Of a DNA stretch of 64,000 nt, positions 56,686-64,000 are shown piece after piece. Under the pieces are notes generated by a model that searched no databases, was not told the DNA's origin, and saw nothing but the letters and a program-made list of their open reading frames with translations. The stretch's first letter is position 1. Every line of letters starts with the position of its first letter. Source of the DNA: Taklimakanibacter sp049323275 (GTDB taxonomy: Bacteria; Pseudomonadota; Alphaproteobacteria; Rhizobiales; Aestuariivirgaceae); assembly GCA_049323275.1 (NCBI GenBank), contig JBMOOM010000028.1:62001-126000 (forward strand). The letters are read 5' to 3'. The position numbers were made by a program, and so were the translations under genes.

Positions 56686-58571
56686 CAGTTGAGCCGGCGT
56701 CTGGTCTTGGCGGGGTCGCGGCGCACCTGCTTTTCGGCCCGCTCATCGAAAAGCTCGGCGAGCTTCTCGGTCATGGCGCCGCCCAATTCCTCGGCATCGA
56801 CGATGGTCACGGCGCGCTTGTAATAGCGCGTCACGTCGTGGCCGATGCCGATGGCGATGAGCTCCACCGGCGAACGGTTCTCGATGTCGATGATGATCTG
56901 GCGCAGATGCTTCTCGAGATAGTTGCCGGAATTGACCGACAGCGTCGAATCGTCGACTGGTGCCCCGTCCGAGATCACCATCAGGATGCGGCGCTGCTCG
57001 GTGCGGCCAAGCAGGCGGTTATGCGCCCAGATCAAAGCCTCGCCGTCGATATTCTCCTTGAGCAGGCCTTCGCGCATCATCAGGCCGAGATTGCGCCTGG
57101 CGCGGCGCCAGGGCGTGTCGGCCGACTTGTAGATGATGTGGCGCAGATCGTTGAGGCGGCCCGGATTGGCGGGCTTGCCGGCGGCGAGCCATTTCTCGCG
57201 GGCCTGGCCGCCTTTCCACGCTCTCGTGGTGAACCCCAGGATCTCGACCTTGACGCCGCAGCGCTCGAGCGTGCGCGCCAATATGTCGGCGCAGGTGGCG
57301 GCCACCGTGATCGGCCGGCCGCGCATCGAGCCCGAATTGTCGAGCAGCAAGGTCACCACCGTATCGCGGAACTGCATGTCCTGCTCGACCTTGAAGGAGA
57401 GCGCATGCAGGGGATCGATGATGACGCGCGGCAGCCTCGAGGCGTCGAGCAGGCCCTCCTCGAGATCGAAATCCCAGGACCGGTTCTGCTGCGCCATCAG
57501 CCGGCGCTGCAGGCGGTTGGCGAGCCGCGCCACCACGCCCTGGAGATTGGAGAGCTGCTTGTCGAGATAGTTCCTGAGCCGCGTCAGCTCTTCGGAATCG
57601 CACAGGTCTTCGGCGGCGATCTCCTCGTCGAACTGATTGGTGTAGACCTTGTAGAAATCCTCGTTCGAGAGCGAGGAGAACGGCAGCTGCGGGCGCCAGG
57701 GCTCCTCGCCGTCGGGAGATTCCTCGCTCTCCATGTCGTCCGGCATGTCGTCGACATCGAGCTGCTGGGCGTCCATTTCGGAGGCATCGGTCTCGCCTTC
57801 GGCGTCCTGCAGCTCTTCGGCGGCGGATTGCTGGCTTTCCTGCTCCTCGCCCTCGGGCGTCTCCTGCTGATCGCCGGAATCGGGTTCGGCTTCCTCGTTC
57901 TCGTCGCTGTCGTCGCTCTCGTCCGGGTCCTCGCCCAGCTCATCCGCCATGTCGAGGGCGGCGATGATGTCGCGCGACATGCGGGCGAAGGCGGCCTGGT
58001 CGGTCAGGGCGTCGGTCAGGTGATCGAGATGGGTCGCGGCCTTCTCCTCGACCCAGGGCCGCCACAGATCGACGAGCGCCCTGGCGTCCTCGGGAGGGGC
58101 CGCGCCGGTCAGCCTTTCGCGCACCAGGAGGGCCACGGCCTCCTCGAGCGGGGCGTCCTTCTTGGTCGCCGGCCGTCCCGCCATCTTCTTCTGATAGCGG
58201 TCCTGCAGCATGGCGGTGAGATTCTGCGCCATGCCGGGCATGGCGCGGGCGCCGATGCATTCGACGCGCGCCTGCTCGACGGCTTCGAACATGGCCCTAG
58301 CGTTCTTGCCTTCCGGACGATAGCGGTTATGGACGCCGTCGTCGTGATTGGCGAGGCGCATGGCGAAGCTGTCGGCGATGCCGCGGGTGATGGCGACTTC
58401 CTGCCGGTCGAGCTCGATCGAGACCTGCGGCAGCTTGGCTTTCTTGCCTTGCAGGCTCGGCGTCTCGGCGCCGAAGGAAACCGCAAGCTCGGGCTCGCCG
58501 GCGATGGTCTTCATCGCCAGCGTCAGGACATTACGGAATTCGCCGGCGGGTCCCTCGCGGTCCTGTGCCAT
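56685..58571 (-). CDS. cobT: Cobaltochelatase subunit CobT
   Basis: 628 residues. With CobS and CobN it inserts cobalt into hydrogenobyrinic acid a,c-diamide in aerobic B12 synthesis. The N-terminal helical part is followed by a very acidic segment (about 210-290; ELGEDPDESDDSDENEEAEPDSGDQQETPEGEEQE) and a C-terminal VWA domain with MIDAS motif DNSGSMRGRPITVA and ISDGAPVDDSTLS. All as in Pseudomonas denitrificans CobT. Nine bp after cobS. Confidence 0.96.
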   Translation of the reverse strand: MAQDREGPAGEFRNVLTLAMKTIAGEPELAVSFGAETPSLQGKKAKLPQVSIELDRQEVAITRGIADSFAMRLANHDDGVHNRYRPEGKNARAMFEAVEQARVECIGARAMPGMAQNLTAMLQDRYQKKMAGRPATKKDAPLEEAVALLVRERLTGAAPPEDARALVDLWRPWVEEKAATHLDHLTDALTDQAAFARMSRDIIAALDMADELGEDPDESDDSDENEEAEPDSGDQQETPEGEEQESQQSAAEELQDAEGETDASEMDAQQLDVDDMPDDMESEESPDGEEPWRPQLPFSSLSNEDFYKVYTNQFDEEIAAEDLCDSEELTRLRNYLDKQLSNLQGVVARLANRLQRRLMAQQNRSWDFDLEEGLLDASRLPRVIIDPLHALSFKVEQDMQFRDTVVTLLLDNSGSMRGRPITVAATCADILARTLERCGVKVEILGFTTRAWKGGQAREKWLAAGKPANPGRLNDLRHIIYKSADTPWRRARRNLGLMMREGLLKENIDGEALIWAHNRLLGRTEQRRILMVISDGAPVDDSTLSVNSGNYLEKHLRQIIIDIENRSPVELIAIGIGHDVTRYYKRAVTIVDAEELGGAMTEKLAELFDERAEKQVRRDPAKTRRRLN

Positions 58572-58580
58572 CAGGCGTCC

Positions 58581-59570
58581 TCATGACAGCGCGACATGCG
58601 CCGGCGATTCAGGCAGCTCCTCGCCGAAGCAGCGCTGATAGAACTCGGCCACCAGGGCGCGCTCGAGCTCGTCGCATTTGTTGAGGAAGGTCACGCGGAA
58701 GGCGAAGCCGATATCGTCGAAGATCTCGTTGTTCTGCGCCCAGGTCATGACGGTGCGCGGGCTCATGACGGTGGAGAGATCGCCCTGCATGAAGGCGTTG
58801 CGGGTCAGATCGGCGACCCGCACCATGTTGGCGATGGTCTTGCGGCCCTTGTCGTTGTCGTAGCTCTTGGTCTTGGCCAGCACGATGCCGACTTCCTGCG
58901 CGTGCGGCAGGTAGTTGAGCGCCGAGACGATCGACCAGCGGTCCATCTGCGCCTGGTTGATCTGCTGGGTGCCGTGATAGAGGCCGGTGGTATCGCCGAG
59001 GCCGATCGTATTGGCGGTCGAGAACAGCCGGAAGGCGGGGTGAGGGCGGATGACGCGCGACTGGTCGAGCAGCGTCAGCTTGCCGGAGGATTCGAGGATG
59101 CGCTGGATGACGAACATGACATCCGGGCGGCCGGCGTCATACTCGTCGAAGACGAGCGCGACATTGTGCTGATAGGACCAGGGCAGGATGCCCTCGCGGA
59201 ATTCGGTGATCTGCTTGCCGTCCTTGAGGACGATGGCGTCCTTGCCGATCAGGTCGATGCGGCTGATATGGCTGTCGAGATTGACGCGGATGCACGGCCA
59301 GTTGAGGCGCGCGGCGACCTGCTCGATATGGGTCGATTTGCCGGTGCCGTGATAGCCGGTGATCATCACGCGGCGGTTATAGGCAAACCCGGCGAGGATC
59401 GCGAGCGTCGTCTCGCGATTGAAGAGATAGTCCTCGTCGAGATCCGGCACATGCTCGGTGGCCTTGGAATAGGCCGGCACTTCCAGGTTCGAATCAAATC
59501 CGAACAGCTGCCGCACTGACACCTTCATGTCGGGGAGAGGAGCTGCTTCGCCATTCACGGTCGCGGTCAT
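58581..59570 (-). CDS. cobS: Cobaltochelatase subunit CobS (AAA+ ATPase)
   Basis: 329 residues from the ATG at 59570. MoxR-like AAA+ ATPase: Walker A GYHGTGKSTH, Walker B VALVFDEYDAGRPDV, sensor TANTIGLGDTTGLYHGTQQINQAQMDRW. Forms the chelatase motor with CobT. A longer open frame upstream is not conserved. cobN is outside the window. Confidence 0.96.
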   Translation of the reverse strand: MTATVNGEAAPLPDMKVSVRQLFGFDSNLEVPAYSKATEHVPDLDEDYLFNRETTLAILAGFAYNRRVMITGYHGTGKSTHIEQVAARLNWPCIRVNLDSHISRIDLIGKDAIVLKDGKQITEFREGILPWSYQHNVALVFDEYDAGRPDVMFVIQRILESSGKLTLLDQSRVIRPHPAFRLFSTANTIGLGDTTGLYHGTQQINQAQMDRWSIVSALNYLPHAQEVGIVLAKTKSYDNDKGRKTIANMVRVADLTRNAFMQGDLSTVMSPRTVMTWAQNNEIFDDIGFAFRVTFLNKCDELERALVAEFYQRCFGEELPESPAHVALS

Positions 59571-59769
59571 ATCTTTGTTGCCAACATATGAAATCTCGGA
59601 GTGCGGTGGTTCTAGACGGTCGAGGGGGCATGAGCAAGGCTCCAAAACCCCCCGTCCGGCATGCCCAGGGCGAATCCCGCCCAAGCCGGCCCCTTCGGCC
59701 GCAGGAATTGCACCAGGACATTGATTTGTCGGCGAATCTCACTTCGCCGAAGCGTGCCCGCGCGGCGCG

Positions 59770-60369
59770 TCAGCAGAAGCCGGTCGAACGCAGGTAATCA
59801 TAGGCCTGAATGACCGCCTTGAGCGTGTCCTCATTGGCCCTGCTGCCATTATTGGCATCCGGATGCAGCCTCTTCACCAGGGTCTTGTACTGGGCCCTGG
59901 CCTTCTCCCTGGTCGCCGTCTCGTCGAGACCCAGCGTATGCAGTGCCTTCAATTCAGCATTGCGAAGAGGGCGGGCGCCGCTGGTCTTCACTTCCTTGCC
60001 ATTCTCGCCCAGGAAATTGAACGGATCGCGGAAGCTGCCCGGCCTGGCGCGGCGGCCCTGGGCATTCATGGAACTCGAATTCTGTCCGAGCTTCCAGGTC
60101 GGGCGATGGCCGGTCTGGGCTTCCTTCTGGAAGTCGCGCACCGCATCGTCCTTCATGCCGTCGAAGTAGTTGTAGGTCTTGTTGTATTGCTGGACATGCT
60201 CCAGGCAGAAGGCATGGAACTGGCCTTCCTGATTGCGGCCCTTGGGCGCCTTGTGACGCCCCGGCTTGACGCAACCCGGCCATTCGCAGGCCGGATGCTT
60301 GTCGCGCGCGGCGCGCTCCTCGCCCGGCTTGACGCGAATCTTGTCGAAATATTTGGAATCGAGTTTCAT
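59770..60369 (-). CDS. DnaJ-domain protein (C-terminal J domain)
   Basis: 199 residues. The C-terminal 65 residues are a J domain: LKALHTLGLDETATREKARAQYKTLVKRLHPDANNGSRANEDTLKAVIQAYDYLRS, with the HPD that stimulates DnaK. The N-terminal half has a Cys/His-containing segment (CEWPGCVKPGRHKAPKG..FHAFCLEHVQQYN) that may bind zinc. The J domain is at the C-terminus, unlike DnaJ. Encoded between cobS and bolA, the usual rhizobial order. Confidence 0.9.
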   Translation of the reverse strand: MKLDSKYFDKIRVKPGEERAARDKHPACEWPGCVKPGRHKAPKGRNQEGQFHAFCLEHVQQYNKTYNYFDGMKDDAVRDFQKEAQTGHRPTWKLGQNSSSMNAQGRRARPGSFRDPFNFLGENGKEVKTSGARPLRNAELKALHTLGLDETATREKARAQYKTLVKRLHPDANNGSRANEDTLKAVIQAYDYLRSTGFC

Positions 60370-60409
60370 CACCACCAATTATGGTCATCAGTTGAGACAG
60401 GAGCAAGTC

Positions 60410-60682
60410 ATGCCACTCGGACCCGTCGGTATGCAAATCAAGAACAAGCTGTCGCACGCCTTCCGGCCGCAGACGCTCGACGTCATCGATGAATCGCATC
60501 TGCATGCGGGCCATGCCGGATCGCATCCCGATGGTGAAAGCCATTTCCGCGTCAAAATTGTGTCTGAGGCCTTCACCGGCAAGAGCCGGGTCGACACCCA
60601 TCGCATGGTGAACGAAACCTTGAAGGAAGATCTCAGGACGCGCGTGCACGCGCTCGCCATCCAGGCGTCGGCGCCGAAATAG
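60410..60682 (+). CDS. bolA: BolA-family protein
   Basis: 90 residues from the ATG at 60410, with AGGAG upstream. BolA core: IKNKLSHAFRPQTLDVIDESHLHAGHAGSHPDGESHFRVKIVSEAFTGKSRVDTHRMVNETLKEDLRTRVHALAIQASAP, including the RVxxHRxVN segment and conserved His. It works with monothiol glutaredoxin in Fe-S/iron sensing. Divergent from the DnaJ-domain gene. Confidence 0.94.
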   Translation: MPLGPVGMQIKNKLSHAFRPQTLDVIDESHLHAGHAGSHPDGESHFRVKIVSEAFTGKSRVDTHRMVNETLKEDLRTRVHALAIQASAPK

Positions 60683-60701
60683 CTCTCGGACGGTTGCGCT
60701 G

Positions 60702-60814
60702 GATCACGATGAGTTTGGGTTGAATCAACCCAAACTCATAAACGTGATCGATTCCCAAATATGAGCGCGGGATTCTTGCGAAAAACCGGCATCCACTTTT
60801 TCGCATCCCGCGCT
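60702..60814. repeat. Two adjacent intergenic palindromic repeats
   Basis: First unit 60702-60749: GATCACG/CGTGATC outer arms around ATGAGTTTGGGTTGA and its perfect 15-bp inverse, with a 1-base loop. Second unit 60764-60814: AGCGCGGGAT/ATCCCGCGCT outer arms (10 bp) and GCGAAAAA/TTTTTCGC inner arms (8 bp) around an 11-base loop. They fill the space between bolA and the converging reductase gene and resemble Hyphomicrobiales extragenic repeats; they may serve as bidirectional terminators. Confidence 0.75.
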
Positions 60815-61931
60815 AGACTTTACTTCTGATGCGCTGCTCGAAATTTTCCAGGCTGTCGCCGGTCCAGGCGCGGCGGTGGAAATAGACCTTGCGCGCGAAC
60901 CAGTTCATCAAGGGCGTGCCGATCACCCGGTCATAGAGCCAGTTGGGCGGCGCGGCGTCCATCACGCGGCGCAGCAGAAGCTTCTTGCGCATCGCCGGGA
61001 TCTCGCGCGCCAGCACCTTCTCGGGCGACGGTCCGTGGCGGGTGAGATGATCGGCGATCAATTGCGCGGCGCGCCGGCCATAGCGGAAAGCCATGCGGAT
61101 GCCGCCGCCGGTCAGGGGCGAGACATGGCCCGCGGCATCGCCGATGAGCAGCACCTGGGGTGCGGCGAAAGGTGAAACGGGACCACCGACGGGGATGCGG
61201 CCGCTGCGGCGCTCCTTGAGCGCGACTTTCGAGAAGCCGAAAATCCTCTCGGTGTGACCGAGGAAGGCCTTGAGATCGGGCTTGCTGTCGCCATTGGTGG
61301 CGAGCCCGACCTGGAAGAAGCCGGGCGCCGGCGCCACCCAGGCGAGATAGCCGCGGGCCAGCCGCGAATCGAGGAAGCAGTGAAGAAAGTCCGGATCGGC
61401 CTCGGGGAGGTCGGGATATTCGATTTCGAGACCGGTGAGGAAACGGGTATTGCGGCCGAGGTCGAACAGGCGCGCCACCGTCGAGCGGGCGCCGTCGGCG
61501 CCGACGAGATATCGGGTGCGCAAGCCGGTCTGCGGCAGGAAGATCCTGTCGTCCTGGCGCACCGCGCGGTCGAGCCTGGTCGAGCAGCGGATATCGGCGC
61601 CCGCCGTCTCGGCCTCGCGCGCCATCCAGCGCAGGAGATCGGCGGTGTTGCTGGTGAGGAAATAATAGCCGGGCGCGAAGAGATCGACGGAGCGCAACGA
61701 AGGGGCATAGAGTCGCACGCCGTGCACGGTGCGGGTGAGATGCGGCGGAATGTCGATCTCGTCGGCCGCTTCCTTGACGATGATGCCGGTGGTCGAGATG
61801 CGAGCGCCCGGATCGGTCTTGGCTTCGATGACCAGCGTGCGCAGGCCGCGGATGGCGGCGGCGCGCGCGCAGGCGAGGCCCGCGAAGCTCGCTCCCACGA
61901 TCACCAGATCATATGCCGCCGTGTCTTTCAT
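60813..61931 (-). CDS. FAD-dependent oxidoreductase, geranylgeranyl reductase-like
   Basis: 372 residues. FAD-binding VIVGASFAGLACARAAA (GxSFAG in place of GxGxxG), the DG motif YLVGADGARSTVARLF, and LLIGDAAGHVSPLTGGGIRMAF near 265. The family reduces isoprenoid double bonds or hydroxylates lipids and aromatic rings; without neighbours in the same pathway the substrate is open. No membrane helix is seen beyond the hydrophobic C-terminal face (WLYDRVIGTPLMNWFARKVYF). Confidence 0.85.
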   Translation of the reverse strand: MKDTAAYDLVIVGASFAGLACARAAAIRGLRTLVIEAKTDPGARISTTGIIVKEAADEIDIPPHLTRTVHGVRLYAPSLRSVDLFAPGYYFLTSNTADLLRWMAREAETAGADIRCSTRLDRAVRQDDRIFLPQTGLRTRYLVGADGARSTVARLFDLGRNTRFLTGLEIEYPDLPEADPDFLHCFLDSRLARGYLAWVAPAPGFFQVGLATNGDSKPDLKAFLGHTERIFGFSKVALKERRSGRIPVGGPVSPFAAPQVLLIGDAAGHVSPLTGGGIRMAFRYGRRAAQLIADHLTRHGPSPEKVLAREIPAMRKKLLLRRVMDAAPPNWLYDRVIGTPLMNWFARKVYFHRRAWTGDSLENFEQRIRSKV

Positions 61932-61984
61932 CCCGTTGCGGAAGATTAGGTGACAAGGTGGTAATTTGAAGGCAGGGCTTTGCG

Positions 61985-62818
61985 CTATTCCGCCGGCGCC
62001 GGCGTGATCCTGAGCGTGGTGATCTGATGCCGGCGCTTGCGCATCACCTCGAAGCGGAAGCCGTGGAAGGTGAAGGCCTGGCCGGCGTCGGGGATCATGC
62101 GCGCCTCATGCACCACCAGGCCGGCGATGGTCGTCACCTCTTCGTCCGGCAGGCGCCAGTCGAGGGTGCGGTTCAGGTCGCGGATCGGCACCGCGCCGTC
62201 GATGATCACCGAGCCGTCCTTCTGCTTGCGGATGCGCGGGCGCTCGGCGTCATGCTCGTCCGAAATGTCGCCGACGATCTCCTCCAGCACATCCTCGAGG
62301 GTGACGAGGCCCATCACCTCGCCATATTCGTCGACCACCAGCGCGAAATGGATCTTGCGCCTGAGAAAGGCGGCGAGCTGGTCCGACACACGGCGCGTGT
62401 CGGGCACGAACCAGGGCGGCTTGACGATCGCCTCGATGGCGATCTTCGTGGCGTCGCCTTCCTGCTCGAGCAGCGTGGCGAAAAGATCCTTCACATGGAG
62501 AACGCCGATGATGTTGTCGGGCCTGTCCTTCCACACCGGCACGCGGCTATGGCCGCTCCTCAGGACTTCCTTGATGATCTCGTCCTGCTTCATCGCCGCG
62601 TCGACCATCGTCATCTTGGTGCGATGGACCATGACGTCGAAGACCTCGAGCTCGGAGAGGTCGAGGACGCCGCCCAGCATGTCGCGGTCTTTCTTGACGA
62701 CCGCGCCCTCTTTCAGATGCTGATCGATGGCGCCGCGCAGCTCCTCCTGCACGGTCTGCGGCTTGGCCAGGCCCAGCCTTTCCAGGAGACGTTTGAAGCC
62801 CCGCTGCAGCGCCGTCAT
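61985..62818 (-). CDS. CorC/HlyC-type CBS-domain protein without the membrane domain
   Basis: 277 residues from an ATG that overlaps the aroB stop (ATGA). Two CBS domains (about 60-185: DVMVHRTKMTMVDAAM; VLHVKDLFATLLEQE..PPWFVPDTRRVSDQLAAFLRRKIHFALVVDEYGEVMGLVTLEDVLEEIVGDISDEHD) and a C-terminal CorC_HlyC domain (GSVIIDGAVPIRDLNRTLDWRLPDEEVTTIAGLVVHEA). Most rhizobial neighbours of aroB encode about 430 residues with a DUF21/CNNM membrane part first; that part is absent here, as in E. coli CorC. Likely a regulator of Mg/Co transport. Confidence 0.87.
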   Translation of the reverse strand: MTALQRGFKRLLERLGLAKPQTVQEELRGAIDQHLKEGAVVKKDRDMLGGVLDLSELEVFDVMVHRTKMTMVDAAMKQDEIIKEVLRSGHSRVPVWKDRPDNIIGVLHVKDLFATLLEQEGDATKIAIEAIVKPPWFVPDTRRVSDQLAAFLRRKIHFALVVDEYGEVMGLVTLEDVLEEIVGDISDEHDAERPRIRKQKDGSVIIDGAVPIRDLNRTLDWRLPDEEVTTIAGLVVHEARMIPDAGQAFTFHGFRFEVMRKRRHQITTLRITPAPAE

Positions 62819-63951
62819 CTTGCCTGTCGCTCCTCCGCGAGGAAGGCGAGCACGTCGCTCTCCTCGATGTCGCGCGCGATGAAGGCCTCGCCGATGCCGC
62901 GCACCAGGATGAAAGTGAGCTTGCCGGCCACCGCCTTCTTGTCCTGGCGCATGATCTCGAGAAGCTTTTCCGGTCCCGGCAGCTCGCCCGGAACGTCGGC
63001 GAGCCGGGTCGGCAGGCCGACGGCGCGCAGATGCGCCTCGGCGCGCCGGGCAAGACCTGTGGCGCACAGCCCGAGCTTCTCCGAGAAGCGGAAGGCCTGC
63101 GCCATGCCGATCGCAACGCCCTCGCCATGGAGGAGGCGCGACGAATAGCCGGTCGCCGCTTCGAGCGCATGGCCGAAGGTGTGGCCGAGATTGAGAAGAG
63201 CGCGCACGCCGGTCTCGGTCTCGTCCTCGGTGACGATGCGCGCCTTCATCTCGCAAGATCTGGTGATCGCCTTGATGCGCGACTGCGCGTCGCCGTCGAA
63301 CAGCGACCGGGCATTGGCCTCGAGCCAGGCGAAGAAGGGCGCATCGCCGAGAAGGCCGTATTTGGCGACTTCGGCATAACCCGCCGCGAGCTCGCGCCGG
63401 GGCAGCGTGTCGAGGAGCGCGATGTCGATCAGCACGCTCTTCGGCTGGTGGAAGGCGCCGATGAGATTCTTGCCATGCGGCGAGTTGATGCCGGTCTTGC
63501 CGCCGACCGAGGAATCGACCTGCGCCAGCAAGGTGGTGGGGATCTGGATGAAGTCGACGCCGCGCCTGAGGATCGCCGCGGCGAAGCCGGTGAGGTCGCC
63601 GATGACGCCGCCGCCGAAGGCGATGATGATGTCGCGCCGCTCGATTCCGGCGGCGAGCAGCGCATCGCACGTCTCGGCGAGATGCCTGTAGCTCTTGGTC
63701 GCCTCTCCGGCGGGCAGGATGATGGCGCGCGAGGCGATGCCTTCCGCTTCGAGGCTCCGGCGCAGGGCGTCGAGATGGAGGCCGGCGACACTGCTGTCGG
63801 TCACGATGGCGGTCACCGGACGCTTGAGGAACGGCTTGATGCGCTTTCCGGCCTCGGCCAGGAGGCCCGCGCCGATCGCGATCTCGTAGCGGCGGGCGCC
63901 CAGCTCGACAGGAACGGTGGTGGAAGGATGAAGCGCCTCAGCGTTGCTCAT
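62815..63951 (-). CDS. aroB: 3-dehydroquinate synthase
   Basis: 378 residues. Second step of the shikimate pathway (DAHP to 3-dehydroquinate, NAD and Zn/Co dependent). Visible: IVTDSSVAGLHLD, GGGVIGDLTGFAAAILRRGVDFIQIPTTLLAQVDSSVGGKTGINSPHGKNLIGAFHQP, and the metal-binding NLGHTFGHALEAATGYSSRLLHGEGVAIGM. aroK lies immediately upstream with overlapping ends, the standard arrangement. Confidence 0.97.
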   Translation of the reverse strand: MSNAEALHPSTTVPVELGARRYEIAIGAGLLAEAGKRIKPFLKRPVTAIVTDSSVAGLHLDALRRSLEAEGIASRAIILPAGEATKSYRHLAETCDALLAAGIERRDIIIAFGGGVIGDLTGFAAAILRRGVDFIQIPTTLLAQVDSSVGGKTGINSPHGKNLIGAFHQPKSVLIDIALLDTLPRRELAAGYAEVAKYGLLGDAPFFAWLEANARSLFDGDAQSRIKAITRSCEMKARIVTEDETETGVRALLNLGHTFGHALEAATGYSSRLLHGEGVAIGMAQAFRFSEKLGLCATGLARRAEAHLRAVGLPTRLADVPGELPGPEKLLEIMRQDKKAVAGKLTFILVRGIGEAFIARDIEESDVLAFLAEERQAR

Positions 63952-64000
63952 TGGTCAGTCGGTCCCAGCCCGGCCAGCGGGCCAGGGTCTTGATGATGGT
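63938..64000 (-). CDS. aroK: Probable C-terminal end of shikimate kinase (aroK), cut by the window edge
   Basis: Only about 20 codons are inside. In the chosen frame they read TIIKTLARWPGWDRLTNEQR and stop at 63938, overlapping the start of aroB by 14 bp; the amphipathic IIKTLARW helix fits the C-terminus of a kinase. A second frame would stop at an ATGA overlap with aroB. The identity rests mainly on the common aroK-aroB order. Confidence 0.45.
   Translation of the reverse strand, partial: TIIKTLARWPGWDRLTNEQR

Noticed and set aside
56838..58586. 582-codon frame antisense to cobT
   Set aside because: Fully opposite a well-supported cobT; Gly/His/Arg/Leu-rich shadow with no domain.
62819..63670. 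In-frame upstream extension of the CorC-like gene through aroB
   Set aside because: The extension is the alternate frame of aroB, Arg-rich and without the expected membrane helices; ATGA at 62815-62818 gives the natural start.
1..64000. CRISPR arrays, insertion sequences, integrases, phage genes
   Set aside because: No regularly spaced direct repeats, no transposase or integrase motifs found on either strand.

Overview
The window is about 64 kb of GC-rich bacterial chromosome from an alphaproteobacterium, most likely order Hyphomicrobiales (Rhizobiales). Pointers are the aerobic cobalamin pair cobS-cobT beside a DnaJ-domain protein and bolA, the helicase / S4 protein / fdxA / carD block, the aroK-aroB-CorC order, alphaproteobacterial porins and many ABC importers for small organic solutes. 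I cannot name a genus from sequence alone. No rRNA, phage, transposase or CRISPR was seen; one tRNA-Arg(CCT) is present. The right part (from about 46.4 kb) is mostly core genome, the left and middle mostly accessory catabolism and regulation.

Layout. 1-6.5 kb (minus): a Dpp/Opp-type importer read behind a CocE/S15-like hydrolase. 6.7-13.1 kb: a GntR/FCD repressor divergent from araFGH, followed by an enolase-superfamily sugar-acid dehydratase and an SDR, which together look like oxidative L-arabinose/D-galactose use. 13.35-15.0 kb: an unrecognised two-gene unit with an exported, probably barrel-forming protein. 15.1-19.8 kb: speE, two small conserved proteins, a large LuxR-type ATPase regulator and a GYF membrane protein. 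19.9-25.8 kb (plus): a tight seven-gene catabolic operon (cupin, Asp-box protein, HpcH/HpaI aldolase, RidA, Gfo/Idh/MocA dehydrogenase, TIM-barrel isomerase, amidase).

25.8-32.9 kb (minus) is the most unusual part: a cytosolic NagZ-type GH3 glycosidase, a polyamine/iron-type ABC importer, and at the end a single protein fusing a second NagZ-like domain to a GntR/FCD regulator. The fused GH3 domain has lost the catalytic Asp-x-His pair kept by the enzyme at the head of the operon, so it reads as a pseudo-glycosidase sensor controlling import and cleavage of its own ligand.

33.8-40.1 kb: a creatininase with an SDR and another PotABCD-type importer, divergent from a TetR regulator with two phased palindromes between them. 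40.1-43.2 kb: two tandem porin paralogues that share upstream sequence. 43.5-46.4 kb: a regulator island with two HxlR-type proteins flanking a double-headed TetR protein (two complete HTH domains with identical recognition helices in one chain). Its upstream region has four GTNAC pentamers exactly 11 bp apart; the same spaced motif recurs before the next HxlR gene and behind the porins.

46.4-64 kb: tRNA-Arg, a fasciclin protein, clpS, a CarD regulator with a 130-residue Lys/Ala/Pro tail, fdxA, S4 protein, Suv3-like helicase, rpmB, a hexapeptide acyltransferase, an ArsR regulator with two SRPBCC proteins, a phytase-like protein, cobT, cobS, a DnaJ-domain protein, bolA, a flavoprotein reductase, a CorC-like CBS protein, aroB and the end of aroK.
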